Source: Marinomonas sp. THO17 (GTDB taxonomy: Bacteria > Pseudomonadota > Gammaproteobacteria > Pseudomonadales > Marinomonadaceae). From it: a stretch of 64,000 nt of DNA. The position numbers were made by a program, and so were the translations under genes. Numbering within the stretch: the stretch's first letter is position 1; every line of letters begins with the position of its first letter. Positions 8,208 to 16,005 of this stretch are shown one piece after another. The stretch is taken from positions 2,779,501 to 2,843,500 of the forward strand of contig NZ_AP031575.1 in assembly GCF_040436405.1 (NCBI RefSeq). The letters run 5' to 3'. The notes beneath the pieces are model-generated. The model searched no databases. It had not been told where the DNA came from and saw only the letters and a list, made by a program, of their open reading frames with translations.

Positions 8208-8477
8208 ATGGCCAACGACAGTGCAACGGACAAGGCCAAACAATCGGTGGCGCAATCTACGGCCATCGCAGTACAGGATGCTGCGGATAATCTGCGTAAT
8301 TTAAATACCATCAGTACAACGGCCATTGGTGTGGCGTTATCTGAATTATTGGCCACGGGTGATCCGAAATACATTGATGTGATAGAGCAAGCGCAAAAAG
8401 TCATGTCCAAAGGGACAGAGAATTTTGCCGAGCTTGGGGCCAAAGCAGCGGAAGTGGCAAAGAAATTTAGTGAATGA
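8208..8477 (+). CDS. Reb-locus protein, second family, copy 2
   Basis: An 89-residue paralogue of the 6593-6886 product. Shared segments include KQSVAQSTAIAVQDAADNLR, LNTISTTAIGVALSELL, a GDPKYIDVIEQAQK stretch and a GTENFAELG tail. It starts 13 bp after the preceding stop with only a weak ribosome binding site, so coupling is likely. It is the last gene of the Reb run and converges on the isochorismatase-like gene 77 bp away. Confidence 0.7.
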   Translation: MANDSATDKAKQSVAQSTAIAVQDAADNLRNLNTISTTAIGVALSELLATGDPKYIDVIEQAQKVMSKGTENFAELGAKAAEVAKKFSE

Positions 8478-8554
8478 TTTTTACTATTCAGTAGCGCTTA
8501 ACGCTTTAGGTTTGATTCTGTGCAATAAAGCCGATTGCTGATCGCATCTTTCTT

Positions 8555-9094
8555 TTACTTAGTTAATTTGAGAATGTCTTTAAATTCAGGTGCTGTACTG
8601 TCAGCGACTAATTCATACAAACACATCTCCAAACTGCTGGTGGACGCGCCGTTGGCGAGTAGCTTGGTAATGGCCAGTTCTTTATTAAATAAAGATCGAG
8701 AAGAAACACAGTCAACCACCACTTCCACCTTGTAACCTAATTCAAGTAGTTGCATGGCGGTTTGGTACACGCAAATGTGAGTCTCAATACCACATATTAG
8801 CCAATTTTCGACCCCTGTTTGTTCGAGAGCGGCCACAAATTCTGCCGCACCGACCGCACTAAAGGTGTGTTTTTTAATGGGGATTTGAGATGCCATTAAA
8901 TTGGCAATTTGGGCTTGGGTAGAGCCGATTTTATCGGGAGTTTGTTCTAACCACAGAATGGGTAAATTCAACAGCTGAGCACCTTGAATTAACTTGGCAG
9001 TTTGATCCATGAGAGCATCACTGTCATAGACAATGTCTGCCAGCTTGCCTTGGATATCAACAAGGATTAACCCTGTGTTTTTTCTGCAGAGCAT
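8555..9094 (-). CDS. Isochorismatase-family cysteine hydrolase
   Basis: A 179-residue cytosolic alpha/beta hydrolase of the isochorismatase/nicotinamidase-like superfamily (YcaC-like branch). The catalytic pattern is visible: Asp in LILVDIQGKL (about residue 13), Lys in the IKKHTFSA segment and the nucleophilic Cys in GIETHICVYQTA (about 108). Members hydrolyse amides or vinyl ethers; the substrate here cannot be called. It is convergent with the Reb genes and co-directional with the next block, but a 265-bp gap separates it from 9360-9953, so membership of the Reb locus is uncertain. Confidence 0.86.
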   Translation of the reverse strand: MLCRKNTGLILVDIQGKLADIVYDSDALMDQTAKLIQGAQLLNLPILWLEQTPDKIGSTQAQIANLMASQIPIKKHTFSAVGAAEFVAALEQTGVENWLICGIETHICVYQTAMQLLELGYKVEVVVDCVSSRSLFNKELAITKLLANGASTSSLEMCLYELVADSTAPEFKDILKLTK

Positions 9095-9359
9095 CTTCTT
9101 TCCTACTTATTATTCTGATGATGATTTATCAAGTATGCGATCATAAGTGCTTAGGTCAATCATTATCTTTTGAGGGGCGGAGATTAAGGTTTTACAACTT
9201 ATGTTGTATTTATTGGCTGAAAGCCAAGCTTTTGCAAAAGAAAATTCAGTCTTATCTCTTTGCTTTTAGGTTAGTGCCCCACCATTCATGTAGGGCATAA
9301 AACCGTTTTGCTGATATTTTTACAGGGTCTGTTTTTGATTGATACATATGGCATGGGTA

Positions 9360-9953
9360 TTAAAAAGCGGCCAATAAAAACCTTTCAGTTCCACCTTTTT
9401 TCATCTGACACAGACGTGATATTTGACCGCTACCAGTTAGGCCGCTGTCCAGTACGTAAGCGCATTGGTGATGGTTGTCCAAGGGTTGGAAATGTTGCAT
9501 GTCTTCGCCACTAAAGCGTCCCCATAAACCAATGAAAAGCAAGATGTTGTCGTTAGGTAAAACGGAACGTAATGCCTTGATGCGCTTAACGTCTTCATAG
9601 AGTTTATTGCGTTCTTTCGTGCTCTCTAACTCCTCTTGGTGGAGGGTATGAAATTCAAACCAAGATGTTGTGTCAGAAGTGACGAGTTTTAAGTCGGCTT
9701 TCGATGCGGCTCTTTTTTCACAAGGAGCCACTTGTTGGCTCTTTAGGTTGTATTTGTAATACTCTTCTGCCTGCTGATAGGAGCAGGCGTATTGGCATTC
9801 CTGGCCGTTAAAAATGCGACTGAGTGGCAAACTCAGTTCGAGAGTCATCCAGTAACGGCTCAATGCTTTGCTTTGTGGTAAAGCCATGATTTGGTTAGCC
9901 TGATCAAAATTATACTGCGCCGCGATTTGGGCAAGTAAGCTGTGTTGTATCAT
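9360..9953 (-). CDS. Hypothetical protein, Reb-neighbour block
   Basis: A 197-residue soluble protein not recognised as a known family. A GGAG site lies seven to eight bases upstream of the ATG. The middle shows a beta-strand/helix pattern with DLKLVTSDTTSWFEFHTLH followed by a charged helix (KLYEDVKRIKALR) and a hydrophobic strand ILLFIGLWG. This loosely recalls the layout of PD-(D/E)XK-type folds, but the catalytic signature is not convincing. It lies in a minus-strand run with a similar gene order to a small operon (9360-12318), just behind the Reb genes. Confidence 0.6.
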   Translation of the reverse strand: MIQHSLLAQIAAQYNFDQANQIMALPQSKALSRYWMTLELSLPLSRIFNGQECQYACSYQQAEEYYKYNLKSQQVAPCEKRAASKADLKLVTSDTTSWFEFHTLHQEELESTKERNKLYEDVKRIKALRSVLPNDNILLFIGLWGRFSGEDMQHFQPLDNHHQCAYVLDSGLTGSGQISRLCQMKKGGTERFLLAAF

Positions 9954-10043
9954 TGCGTGTCTCCAGACTCATTACATTAGGCTAACAAACTAAGCTTTGA
10001 CACGGCCGTGAGACCGCATCATTTTGTTGTGTCCTTGTTTTCA

Positions 10044-10763
10044 TCATGATGGATCTGGCCCGGTCAACGCCAAGGTGTTGCTTGCAGTAGCGCTGCTTTG
10101 TTGAATGGTTTTGACAAACTGGTTAATGGCATTTTCAGCATGACTTTTGTCGACATTCTCTTGATTGATGTAGGGGTCGAGTTCGGTGCGAATGTGGCCA
10201 CCGGTTAGGGCATCTTTTTCTCTTTGTACCACGATGGCATGGACCGCCTGACAAAAGGCGAAGGCATCGGTTTTACTGTAAATTCGATGTTGTTTTCCTG
10301 TATTGCCAGTATCTGGATAACGTGGCGCGGCATAAGATACTAGATAAGGCTGAGTTCTTGGGTCATTACCGACCATCTCTTCACATGAAAAAAGGACAAA
10401 ATCGGTGGATTTGCATTTGTCCATGATGTTATTGCAGATGGGAGAGTTCGCTTCTATGCCCAGATTATAATCACAGAAGAACACATCAACACCCTTAATG
10501 AGAGAGGACATCATGGTATCGAAGGAAGATTGTACTTCAGCGGGCAAGTCATGGCTCTCGGCCAGTTTGTTAAACTCTGAAGATTTCACGATAAAAGAGT
10601 TACGCCAGCTTGCCAGTAATTCAGTGCCATTAGAATTATCACGGTTTTTGTAGGCAACTTTATAGCCACTGTCGAATACATCTTCGACATTTGGTTGATC
10701 TGAAAGGCAGGCAAAAATCCGCCCGTCGGACGCTTCGCATAATCGAAAAATGAGTTGACTCAT
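10044..10763 (-). CDS. Hypothetical protein, possibly receiver-like
   Basis: A 239-residue soluble protein with a good CAGGAGA site before ATG 10763. The central part reads VDVFFCDYNLGIEAN (about 92-106), then a TDFVLFSCEE strand. The D in a hydrophobic strand followed by NLG, and a later strand ending in SC, resemble the phospho-acceptor and switch strands of a response-regulator receiver domain, with non-standard spacing. No DNA-binding domain is visible. It could be a degenerate regulator of the locus or unrelated. Expressed with neighbours at about 100-bp spacing. Confidence 0.6.
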   Translation of the reverse strand: MSQLIFRLCEASDGRIFACLSDQPNVEDVFDSGYKVAYKNRDNSNGTELLASWRNSFIVKSSEFNKLAESHDLPAEVQSSFDTMMSSLIKGVDVFFCDYNLGIEANSPICNNIMDKCKSTDFVLFSCEEMVGNDPRTQPYLVSYAAPRYPDTGNTGKQHRIYSKTDAFAFCQAVHAIVVQREKDALTGGHIRTELDPYINQENVDKSHAENAINQFVKTIQQSSATASNTLALTGPDPS

Positions 10764-10861
10764 GGTGATCTCCTGTTGAGTGGTGATATTTCATTGAGAG
10801 TTGAAGAATAAGTGGTTTTGTATTGATAGACTCGGTGGAACCTTTTAATCTCGCGGTGAGA

Positions 10862-11506
10862 TTAATGCTTTGATGCCAGCATACATGAGGGAATATTGGA
10901 TAAGTTTTGTAGGCTAGGACTCATGACCTGAGAAGATTCAGAAATGAGGGGAGAGGGGATTGTGCTAGGATCTTTTGGTAACCATTCCTCGTCGCTTAGC
11001 GAGTGTATTTCTTCTGAAATGGATTGCGTGGCGCTTTCGTCGTCATTATCATCATCTTCCGCATTATTGCCATCTTCTGCCTTGTCTTGCTCTTGCTGAT
11101 CATCAGTTTGTTCATCTGCATCAGAAGATGGGCAATCTGCCGACGGTTGTTTTAGGGAGCTGCTTGCCGAGTCGATATGGCTCTGTACTCTCGTGTCGAT
11201 AGGACTCCTAGTAAAAGCATCCTGTGGTAAGTCTGGGAGTTGCATGCATAAGTTATTGATAAATTGTTGATAAGGATTGCAGCTAAGATCGAAATGCGCC
11301 AAAGGTGTCGTGGTATTTGCTGTTTCCTTGTTTGTAGTGGGTTCTGGTGTTTCAATGTTTTGAGAAGGCGATGTGTTTGGCTGTAAACACGTCTGAGTCG
11401 ACTTGGTTGGTTGGGCTTTTTTTACTCGCTTTTTGAGGGTATTTGGACGCCGAATGAATCGAAAACCATAGCGAATTCGGACCAGACGACGTTTTGCTTG
11501 TTTCAT
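10862..11506 (-). CDS. Hypothetical protein, basic N terminus and acidic low-complexity region
   Basis: A 214-residue protein starting at ATG 11506, which follows GAAGGAA; an upstream in-frame ATG at 11551 is less well placed. The first 35 residues are strongly basic (MKQAKRRLVRIRYGFRFIRR), the next section is Thr/Pro/Gln-rich, and about 125-165 is a long acidic Asp/Glu/Gln run. No membrane segment or known domain. It is predicted to be largely disordered. Such charge-segregated proteins can act as scaffolds or condensate formers; that is speculation. Confidence 0.6.
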   Translation of the reverse strand: MKQAKRRLVRIRYGFRFIRRPNTLKKRVKKAQPTKSTQTCLQPNTSPSQNIETPEPTTNKETANTTTPLAHFDLSCNPYQQFINNLCMQLPDLPQDAFTRSPIDTRVQSHIDSASSSLKQPSADCPSSDADEQTDDQQEQDKAEDGNNAEDDDNDDESATQSISEEIHSLSDEEWLPKDPSTIPSPLISESSQVMSPSLQNLSNIPSCMLASKH

Positions 11507-11571
11507 GTGAGTTTCCTTCGTAGAGGGAGACAAGTTGAGCACTTGTCTCATTGGCTTATTCGTACCTTCCT

Positions 11572-11871
11572 TTAAAGCAGACCTTTACTTAGAGATTGAA
11601 TGGCATCGTTTACCAGCTTTTGAACTTCCGCTTTGGCGGTAATTTGTTTGGTCAGCATCTCAGCTTCCAATATGTCTTTCTCTCTTTCTAGCTCCATGTC
11701 CAGTTCTTGTTGGGAAATAATGCCTTCTTGTTTGGCTTGTAATAAGGCGCTTAGCGTGTCCTGTTGTTTTGTTAAACTACTGGCCAACGCTTCACAGAGC
11801 GTGTTTTTTAATGGCGAGTCTTCTACTTGATCCAGGGTTTGTTTAACAATTTGGTTAAAAATTTGATTCAT
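11572..11871 (-). CDS. Hypothetical helical protein
   Basis: A 99-residue, probably all-helical protein, with an ATAGGAGA site before ATG 11871. Charged heptad-like stretches run from QVEDSPLK to the C terminus (ELDMELEREKDILEAEML), consistent with a coiled coil. No signal peptide. It sits 22 bp downstream of the lipoprotein gene, so they are likely co-transcribed. Family not recognised. Confidence 0.6.
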   Translation of the reverse strand: MNQIFNQIVKQTLDQVEDSPLKNTLCEALASSLTKQQDTLSALLQAKQEGIISQQELDMELEREKDILEAEMLTKQITAKAEVQKLVNDAIQSLSKGLL

Positions 11872-11892
11872 GTTCAGGTCTCCTATTGGCGG

Positions 11893-12318
11893 TTATTGTT
11901 TGGCCATTTCCCCTTCAATCAGGGTACTCATTAGTCGTCGGTATTGATCCATTCTGCGTTGAATAATGAAGTCTGAGATGGCGTTGTTTTTCTTATGTGC
12001 GGCAATGTCCTGTTGCCAGAGGGAGGTGAGTGTTTTGCTTTGGGTTAAGGTTTCGTCATTTTTTTCACGGAGTGCCTGACGTCTTTCTAGGCTACGAATT
12101 TGTACTTCAATGTCGATATATCGAGCTGAGACGTTGGCGTAAGTTCGTTCCGACTCTGGTAGGGACTGTAAAATCAAATAAAAACGATCAATGTCTTTAT
12201 CAATATTTTCCATTTGTTCTAGGCTTCTTGAGTCAAAGGGGGAGACGAGTTGGATAGAACAACTGATTAATAATATGGTGCTGAGTAGTAAGCAGGAGAG
12301 AGTGAGTCGCTTTTTCAT
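11893..12318 (-). CDS. Small lipoprotein
   Basis: A 141-residue predicted lipoprotein: charged MKKR start, hydrophobic stretch, and lipobox LLISC with the acylated Cys at about residue 20. The residue after Cys is Ser, not Asp, which suggests sorting to the outer membrane. The mature part is helical and charged with an ERRQALREKNDETLTQ stretch, like a periplasmic coiled coil. This topology is that of outer-membrane spanin subunits, but no direct homology can be claimed. First gene of the 9360-12318 run. Confidence 0.7.
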   Translation of the reverse strand: MKKRLTLSCLLLSTILLISCSIQLVSPFDSRSLEQMENIDKDIDRFYLILQSLPESERTYANVSARYIDIEVQIRSLERRQALREKNDETLTQSKTLTSLWQQDIAAHKKNNAISDFIIQRRMDQYRRLMSTLIEGEMAKQ

Positions 12319-12452
12319 GAGAGTCCCTTATGTTGATCAATAATGCTGATATTGTGATCTCATTGAGCGGGAAATACTCAGGCGTTTAGATGCATTTGTT
12401 TGCCCAAGATATCCTCTTTCTAAATGACATAGTGGAGGTTTTGGGAGGCCCT

Positions 12453-12704
12453 ATGAGTGACTTGATAAAAGGGTTAAAAGCGGTGGAAAGCGCGTTAAAA
12501 GCAAAACCAAAAGGTCAAGCTCCCAAGTTAACACCAGAACAATTTCAACAGCTAAGTAAAGTGAAAATAACCTTGCAGTTGGTGTTGCTAGGGGTTAAGA
12601 CGCCGATGGATTTACAACAAGAGACGGCTAAGATGCTAGCAAAACTGGCCAAGACCTTTATTGAAGAAGCCAGTCAAAAAGCTAACGTGAAGCCGGAGGA
12701 GTAA
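12453..12704 (+). CDS. Hypothetical small protein
   Basis: An 83-residue protein starting at ATG 12453 after a GGGAGG site; an in-frame ATG at 12390 lacks one. It is the only plus-strand gene in this block. Sequence is amphipathic-helical with a basic KAKPKGQAPKLTPEQFQQL linker near residues 16-34 and an acidic end. Its last 23 bp overlap, in antisense, the 3' end of the membrane-protein gene (12682-13629). Family unknown. Confidence 0.58.
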   Translation: MSDLIKGLKAVESALKAKPKGQAPKLTPEQFQQLSKVKITLQLVLLGVKTPMDLQQETAKMLAKLAKTFIEEASQKANVKPEE

Positions 12705-13629
12705 CCGATGGAGCGCCAGGAGTTGGAATATTGGTCTGCTTACGCAGATTATCGATGAGCTTATCCAGCAGCGAAAATAATACTTCGATACTGTATCCGG
12801 ATAGAAAGGCCAAAGCCATGGGTGAGAGCGCCATCTCGCCCACTTCGGGTTTAAGGAACCAGCCAGTAATCATGCCGGCAAGACAACCCAAAGTTAAACG
12901 TAAGCGATAGCCGATTTCCCGACTGGCCGTGTAAGTCAGGCTTCTTACTTGTTGTAACAGAGTACGTAAGACAAAAATCAAAGCGCCTAACAGTCCATAG
13001 ATTAAAGGCAGTAAGTAGCTTTGTAGCATTTGAATAAAAGACTGGGCGGCAATCATATTGGCGGAAAACTTGATGCCTAAATGTTGCTTTTCTAATGGCA
13101 CATCCAGATGGATTTCCTGACCGAACATCCATAAAAGATTCCACTTTTTCAGCAATTGGTAGTTGGCTTCAATATCGTCAGGTAGCGGGTTGGTGATAGG
13201 TTGCGGAAAGGTTTTTAAATCTTCAAGCAGGGTATAACCAAACAGATAAAACATTTGTGCCATGAGTAAGAAGAGCAAGGTAAAAACCGTGTAATAGCGA
13301 TATAAGGTGATGGTTTTTGATGCGGTTGGTTTGGATGGTTTGCCATTTCTAATGATGGGCACTACCGCTTTGATACTTTCAATAGTAACAGGGTAGATCT
13401 GACGCGCGAGGCGGTCATAACATTGGATTAAGTAGATTTCATCGCCTACCGACCAATTATTGTTTTCTATTTTGGTACTGACGGCGGTGATGCCCTTGGC
13501 AATTTCTGGGCTGATAGTGAGATTGCCGTGACGGGCGACGTAATGCAAAAGACAACGACCATCTTCAGCGAGTCTAATCAGTTCTTTTTGCGAACTGGAA
13601 GAGGCTTTTATTGTCTCGTCGTTCGTCAC
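12682..13629 (-). CDS. Integral membrane protein of the muramidase block
   Basis: A 315-residue protein that I start at GTG 13629, because AAAGGAG lies about eight bases upstream and the longer in-frame ATG (13716) would overlap the preceding gene by 73 bp. The N-terminal 110 residues are soluble; then come a hydrophobic segment (LFLLMAQMFYLFGY), a roughly 70-residue loop, and a C-terminal cluster of three helices (YLLPLIYGLLGALIFVL and onward) ending in a Pro/Thr-rich tail. No family recognised. Being just downstream of a lamin-tail protein and a muramidase it could be the membrane partner of the cell-wall enzyme; unproven. Confidence 0.68.
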   Translation of the reverse strand: MTNDETIKASSSSQKELIRLAEDGRCLLHYVARHGNLTISPEIAKGITAVSTKIENNNWSVGDEIYLIQCYDRLARQIYPVTIESIKAVVPIIRNGKPSKPTASKTITLYRYYTVFTLLFLLMAQMFYLFGYTLLEDLKTFPQPITNPLPDDIEANYQLLKKWNLLWMFGQEIHLDVPLEKQHLGIKFSANMIAAQSFIQMLQSYLLPLIYGLLGALIFVLRTLLQQVRSLTYTASREIGYRLRLTLGCLAGMITGWFLKPEVGEMALSPMALAFLSGYSIEVLFSLLDKLIDNLRKQTNIPTPGAPSVTPPASR

Positions 13630-13643
13630 AGGCCATGGCTCCT

Positions 13644-14420
13644 TTAGTAAAGATACTCTGAAACAATTTCGCGCTGATAATCCAGCAACTTGCAGCCACC
13701 GCCAGAATTGTTCCAAATAGCTTGAGGGCTATCAAAACTGAATTCGTTGGCTTTTAAGTCGATTTTATTGGTATAGACTTTAAGCGAAGTGAAAGCATCA
13801 AGCTTGGTGTGTTTGGGAAACTGGAATACATGGTTGTTGGTGATGGCTTCTAATCGCCAATCATCCAGCATGACATCACTGTCTGATAGATTGCTGATTT
13901 CAACAAATTCGTCACCTTCACTGCGGTGTTCTTGGCCATCATAATGCATATGACTAATGACGATTTTATCATGGGCACTTTTGCCATAAGCCAGACTACA
14001 CAGGGCATTGTTTTGATCATCGTATAGGGTGCCTAAATCGCCCTGATTGTTCCATATTGGGCGTTTATATCGAAAACTGTAATTGTGGTCACCCGATGTC
14101 ATGAGTCTGAGTTCATCATAGGGAAATAACAGGCTATTTTCAGGGAAGGTGAACACTTGTTTAGGTGAACCCGCTTGCAAGCGCCAGCCTGACAAGTTGA
14201 TCTGAAGCCCTCCGCGGTTGCGAATGGTGACATACTCGTCTAACGGATCGGATGGGTTGTCGTATTCTATCTTGTCGATCACCACCTGACTAAAGGCTTG
14301 AAGCTTGTTTAACTTGTCCCAAAGCGCATCCGCTTCCAGACGACTTATTGGTGGACAATCAGCAATGTTTTTCAGCATCTCGGTGATGGCATTTTGCAAG
14401 CGGTTATTAAAATAGGACAT
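13644..14420 (-). CDS. Lamin-tail-domain (LTD) protein with two repeats
   Basis: A 258-residue protein, starting at ATG 14420 with AAGGAA upstream. After a helical N-terminal 55 residues it contains two tandem lamin-tail-like beta domains: VVIDKIEYDNPSDPLDEYVTI with INLSGWRLQAG, then ISHMHYDGQEHRSEGDEFVEI with VMLDDWRLEA. The repeated D(E/F)(Y/F)V-I-N...L-W-L pattern and following F.FP are typical of LTD folds. These are adhesion or recognition modules often attached to secreted nucleases; no signal peptide or enzyme domain is present here. It lies 61 bp downstream of the muramidase gene. Confidence 0.75.
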   Translation of the reverse strand: MSYFNNRLQNAITEMLKNIADCPPISRLEADALWDKLNKLQAFSQVVIDKIEYDNPSDPLDEYVTIRNRGGLQINLSGWRLQAGSPKQVFTFPENSLLFPYDELRLMTSGDHNYSFRYKRPIWNNQGDLGTLYDDQNNALCSLAYGKSAHDKIVISHMHYDGQEHRSEGDEFVEISNLSDSDVMLDDWRLEAITNNHVFQFPKHTKLDAFTSLKVYTNKIDLKANEFSFDSPQAIWNNSGGGCKLLDYQREIVSEYLY

Positions 14421-14481
14421 ATTGGGTTCCTTTTTGAGAAAGCGTCGTAAGGCGAGGGCAAGAAGTCGCCCTCGGTGGTTG

Positions 14482-15372
14482 TTAATCTGTATTGTGTTTG
14501 TCGTAAGCGGCTTGCAGCTTTTCGTCGTAACGGTTTTCAGCGTAGCCTGGACCGTTGTAATAACGAGCAAAGGTAGGCCAATCAAGGCTTTGAATGGCTT
14601 CAAGTAAGCGACTGTTAGATTTAATGAAGTGTACGAACGCAATAAGGTGATAACTTTCGGCAAAAAACATATCGCGTACAAAGCTCTCCACGTCATCATA
14701 GCCAGCGGCTTCATGGTTAAAGCCCATAATCTGATAGCGTCCATATGAAGCCGACTTAAGGGCGGCAATACGATCCAATTGCATGGCTTTGTATAAGCGT
14801 TGGTATTCTTTTTCTCCGCCGACATAAAGGGATCTGTCCCATTTGGGTGAAGAAATATCAGGGTCGGATTCATCGAAGCGATGATCACTGTATTTGGAAA
14901 ATTGATGGGCTTCGAACAGAATGCAGGGGGCATCGTTTTCGAAATAACCACTGCCTGACGATTCCACTTCAGACACGGCTTTGATGGCAGCAACATCACA
15001 GCTTAATAATTGTGAGGCTTGTTCAAAATCTTCTTCTTTCAAACCCTTTTCAGGAGTGATCTTTGGTAAAAAGAAACTGAGTGTGGGAGCGGATTCAACT
15101 AAAGCTTTTTTTAACGCTTTATGTGTCATCCCATTGCAACTGATTAAGCCGTCTGGGTTTTTAAAGCCAGCAATTTTTCGTTGCATTAAAATGATGGCGA
15201 GACAGGTGCTGGACTCACTTTCGTCTGAGTCAATGTGACCGTCTTCTGCTAACGGTGCATCCAGCCCAATTTTATTTTGCAGGGTGTTTAAGGCTTTTTG
15301 TACCGCCAGCACATCATCCGTTTGGTTTTCCCCACCAATACCAACAGAGGATGCTAAATTCAGTTCAGACAT
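14482..15372 (-). CDS. N-acetylmuramidase (DUF3380/PF11860) with peptidoglycan-binding-like N terminus
   Basis: A 296-residue protein with an N-acetylmuramidase domain from about 110 to 290, the type found in phage endolysins. Visible marks are AVSEVESSGSGYF (about 132-144; Glu137 the likely catalytic acid), ILFEAHQFSKY and the substrate-cleft motif SYGRYQIMGFNHEAAGY. Residues about 15-90 resemble a peptidoglycan-binding helical domain (VLAVQKALNTLQNKIG). There is no signal peptide, so it needs a holin-like route, lysis or another secretion route to reach the wall. It leads the three-gene run with the LTD and membrane proteins. No other phage genes surround it. Confidence 0.85.
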   Translation of the reverse strand: MSELNLASSVGIGGENQTDDVLAVQKALNTLQNKIGLDAPLAEDGHIDSDESESSTCLAIILMQRKIAGFKNPDGLISCNGMTHKALKKALVESAPTLSFFLPKITPEKGLKEEDFEQASQLLSCDVAAIKAVSEVESSGSGYFENDAPCILFEAHQFSKYSDHRFDESDPDISSPKWDRSLYVGGEKEYQRLYKAMQLDRIAALKSASYGRYQIMGFNHEAAGYDDVESFVRDMFFAESYHLIAFVHFIKSNSRLLEAIQSLDWPTFARYYNGPGYAENRYDEKLQAAYDKHNTD

Positions 15373-15686
15373 GATTTTTCTCCCTATATGAGATGCTTAT
15401 CGAGGCTAAAATGGTAAGCAAGCTGATGGTGATTTTATTGGTGTGAGTGATTTATTCTTCGGGCAAATGGATGACATTGCTTCTTGAGGCAACACATTTC
15501 GCGGAGCTTGGGTGAATTCAATGTGCGCAAAGCTATTCAAGGCTTGTTGACCATACAGATGGCTAAATAATCATCTTACAGATGTCTGTATTCGTGTCTG
15601 TATGATGAATTTTCTGTTTGTCTGTCACTTTTTCGATGCCAAGGTTGCTCTTATTATTTAAGTATTAGATTTGTCGGGGGGTTGAT
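15373..15686. other. Intergenic region between muramidase and DUF1127 genes
   Basis: A 314-bp stretch between divergent genes with no coding potential seen. It holds a cluster of TCTGT-type words, including ACAGATGTCTGT (imperfect palindrome, 15579-15590) and nearby GTGTCTGTATG, that could be a regulator site. Nothing else is recognised. Confidence 0.45.
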
Positions 15687-15908
15687 ATGATTATTATTGC
15701 GATACTTCAGCATGTATCTGTTTGTTTTCAGCGTTATTATTCTCGTAAAAAATTAGCTTCTTTACCTCAAGAGTTACGAAAAGACATGGGAATTATGCAA
15801 GATAGTTTTGATGTGGAAGTAGGTAAAGGAAGGATTGGTTACCTGCTTAAAGAGCTAGTGCACCCTCTTTGGCTTCAAGTGACAAAAAAGCCACCTAATA
15901 GTCGTTAA
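15687..15908 (+). CDS. DUF1127 (YjiS-like) small protein
   Basis: A 73-residue basic protein with a GGGGGG-rich site before the ATG. The segment RKKLASLPQELRKDMGIMQDSFDVEVGK (in two halves around residues 20-48) carries the DUF1127 pattern of an Arg-rich helix, LxxLP..L..D.GI, and an acidic end. Related proteins act in phosphate, stress or RNA regulation in alphaproteobacteria; role here is unknown. Separated by 97 bp from exbB, with a candidate Fur box between. Confidence 0.68.
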   Translation: MIIIAILQHVSVCFQRYYSRKKLASLPQELRKDMGIMQDSFDVEVGKGRIGYLLKELVHPLWLQVTKKPPNSR

Positions 15909-15956
15909 ATGTAGAGAATCTCTGACTTCCACAATTTTGCTATTGAAAATATGGGT

Positions 15957-15975
15957 GAGAATGAATACCATTTAG
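15957..15975 (+). promoter_or_regulatory. Candidate Fur box upstream of exbB
   Basis: GAGAATGAATACCATTTAG matches the 19-bp Fur consensus at 12 positions and lies 30 bp before exbB. TonB-ExbBD operons are commonly iron-regulated. The match is only moderate. Confidence 0.4.
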
Positions 15976-16005
15976 TCTCATGTTTTTACTCACCTGGAGA
16001 GTATT

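Noticed and set aside
8021..8443. Minus-strand frame of 140 codons over the last reb genes
   Set aside because: Covers two well-supported plus-strand genes, with no ribosome site and no domain.
14421..14999. N-terminal extension of the LTD protein to an ATG at 14999
   Set aside because: Those codons lie in another frame of the muramidase gene and read as Cys/Pro/Leu-rich noise. ATG 14420 has a proper ribosome site.
14482..15372. Prophage endolysin as sign of a prophage
   Set aside because: No integrase, capsid, tail or terminase genes in the neighbourhood.
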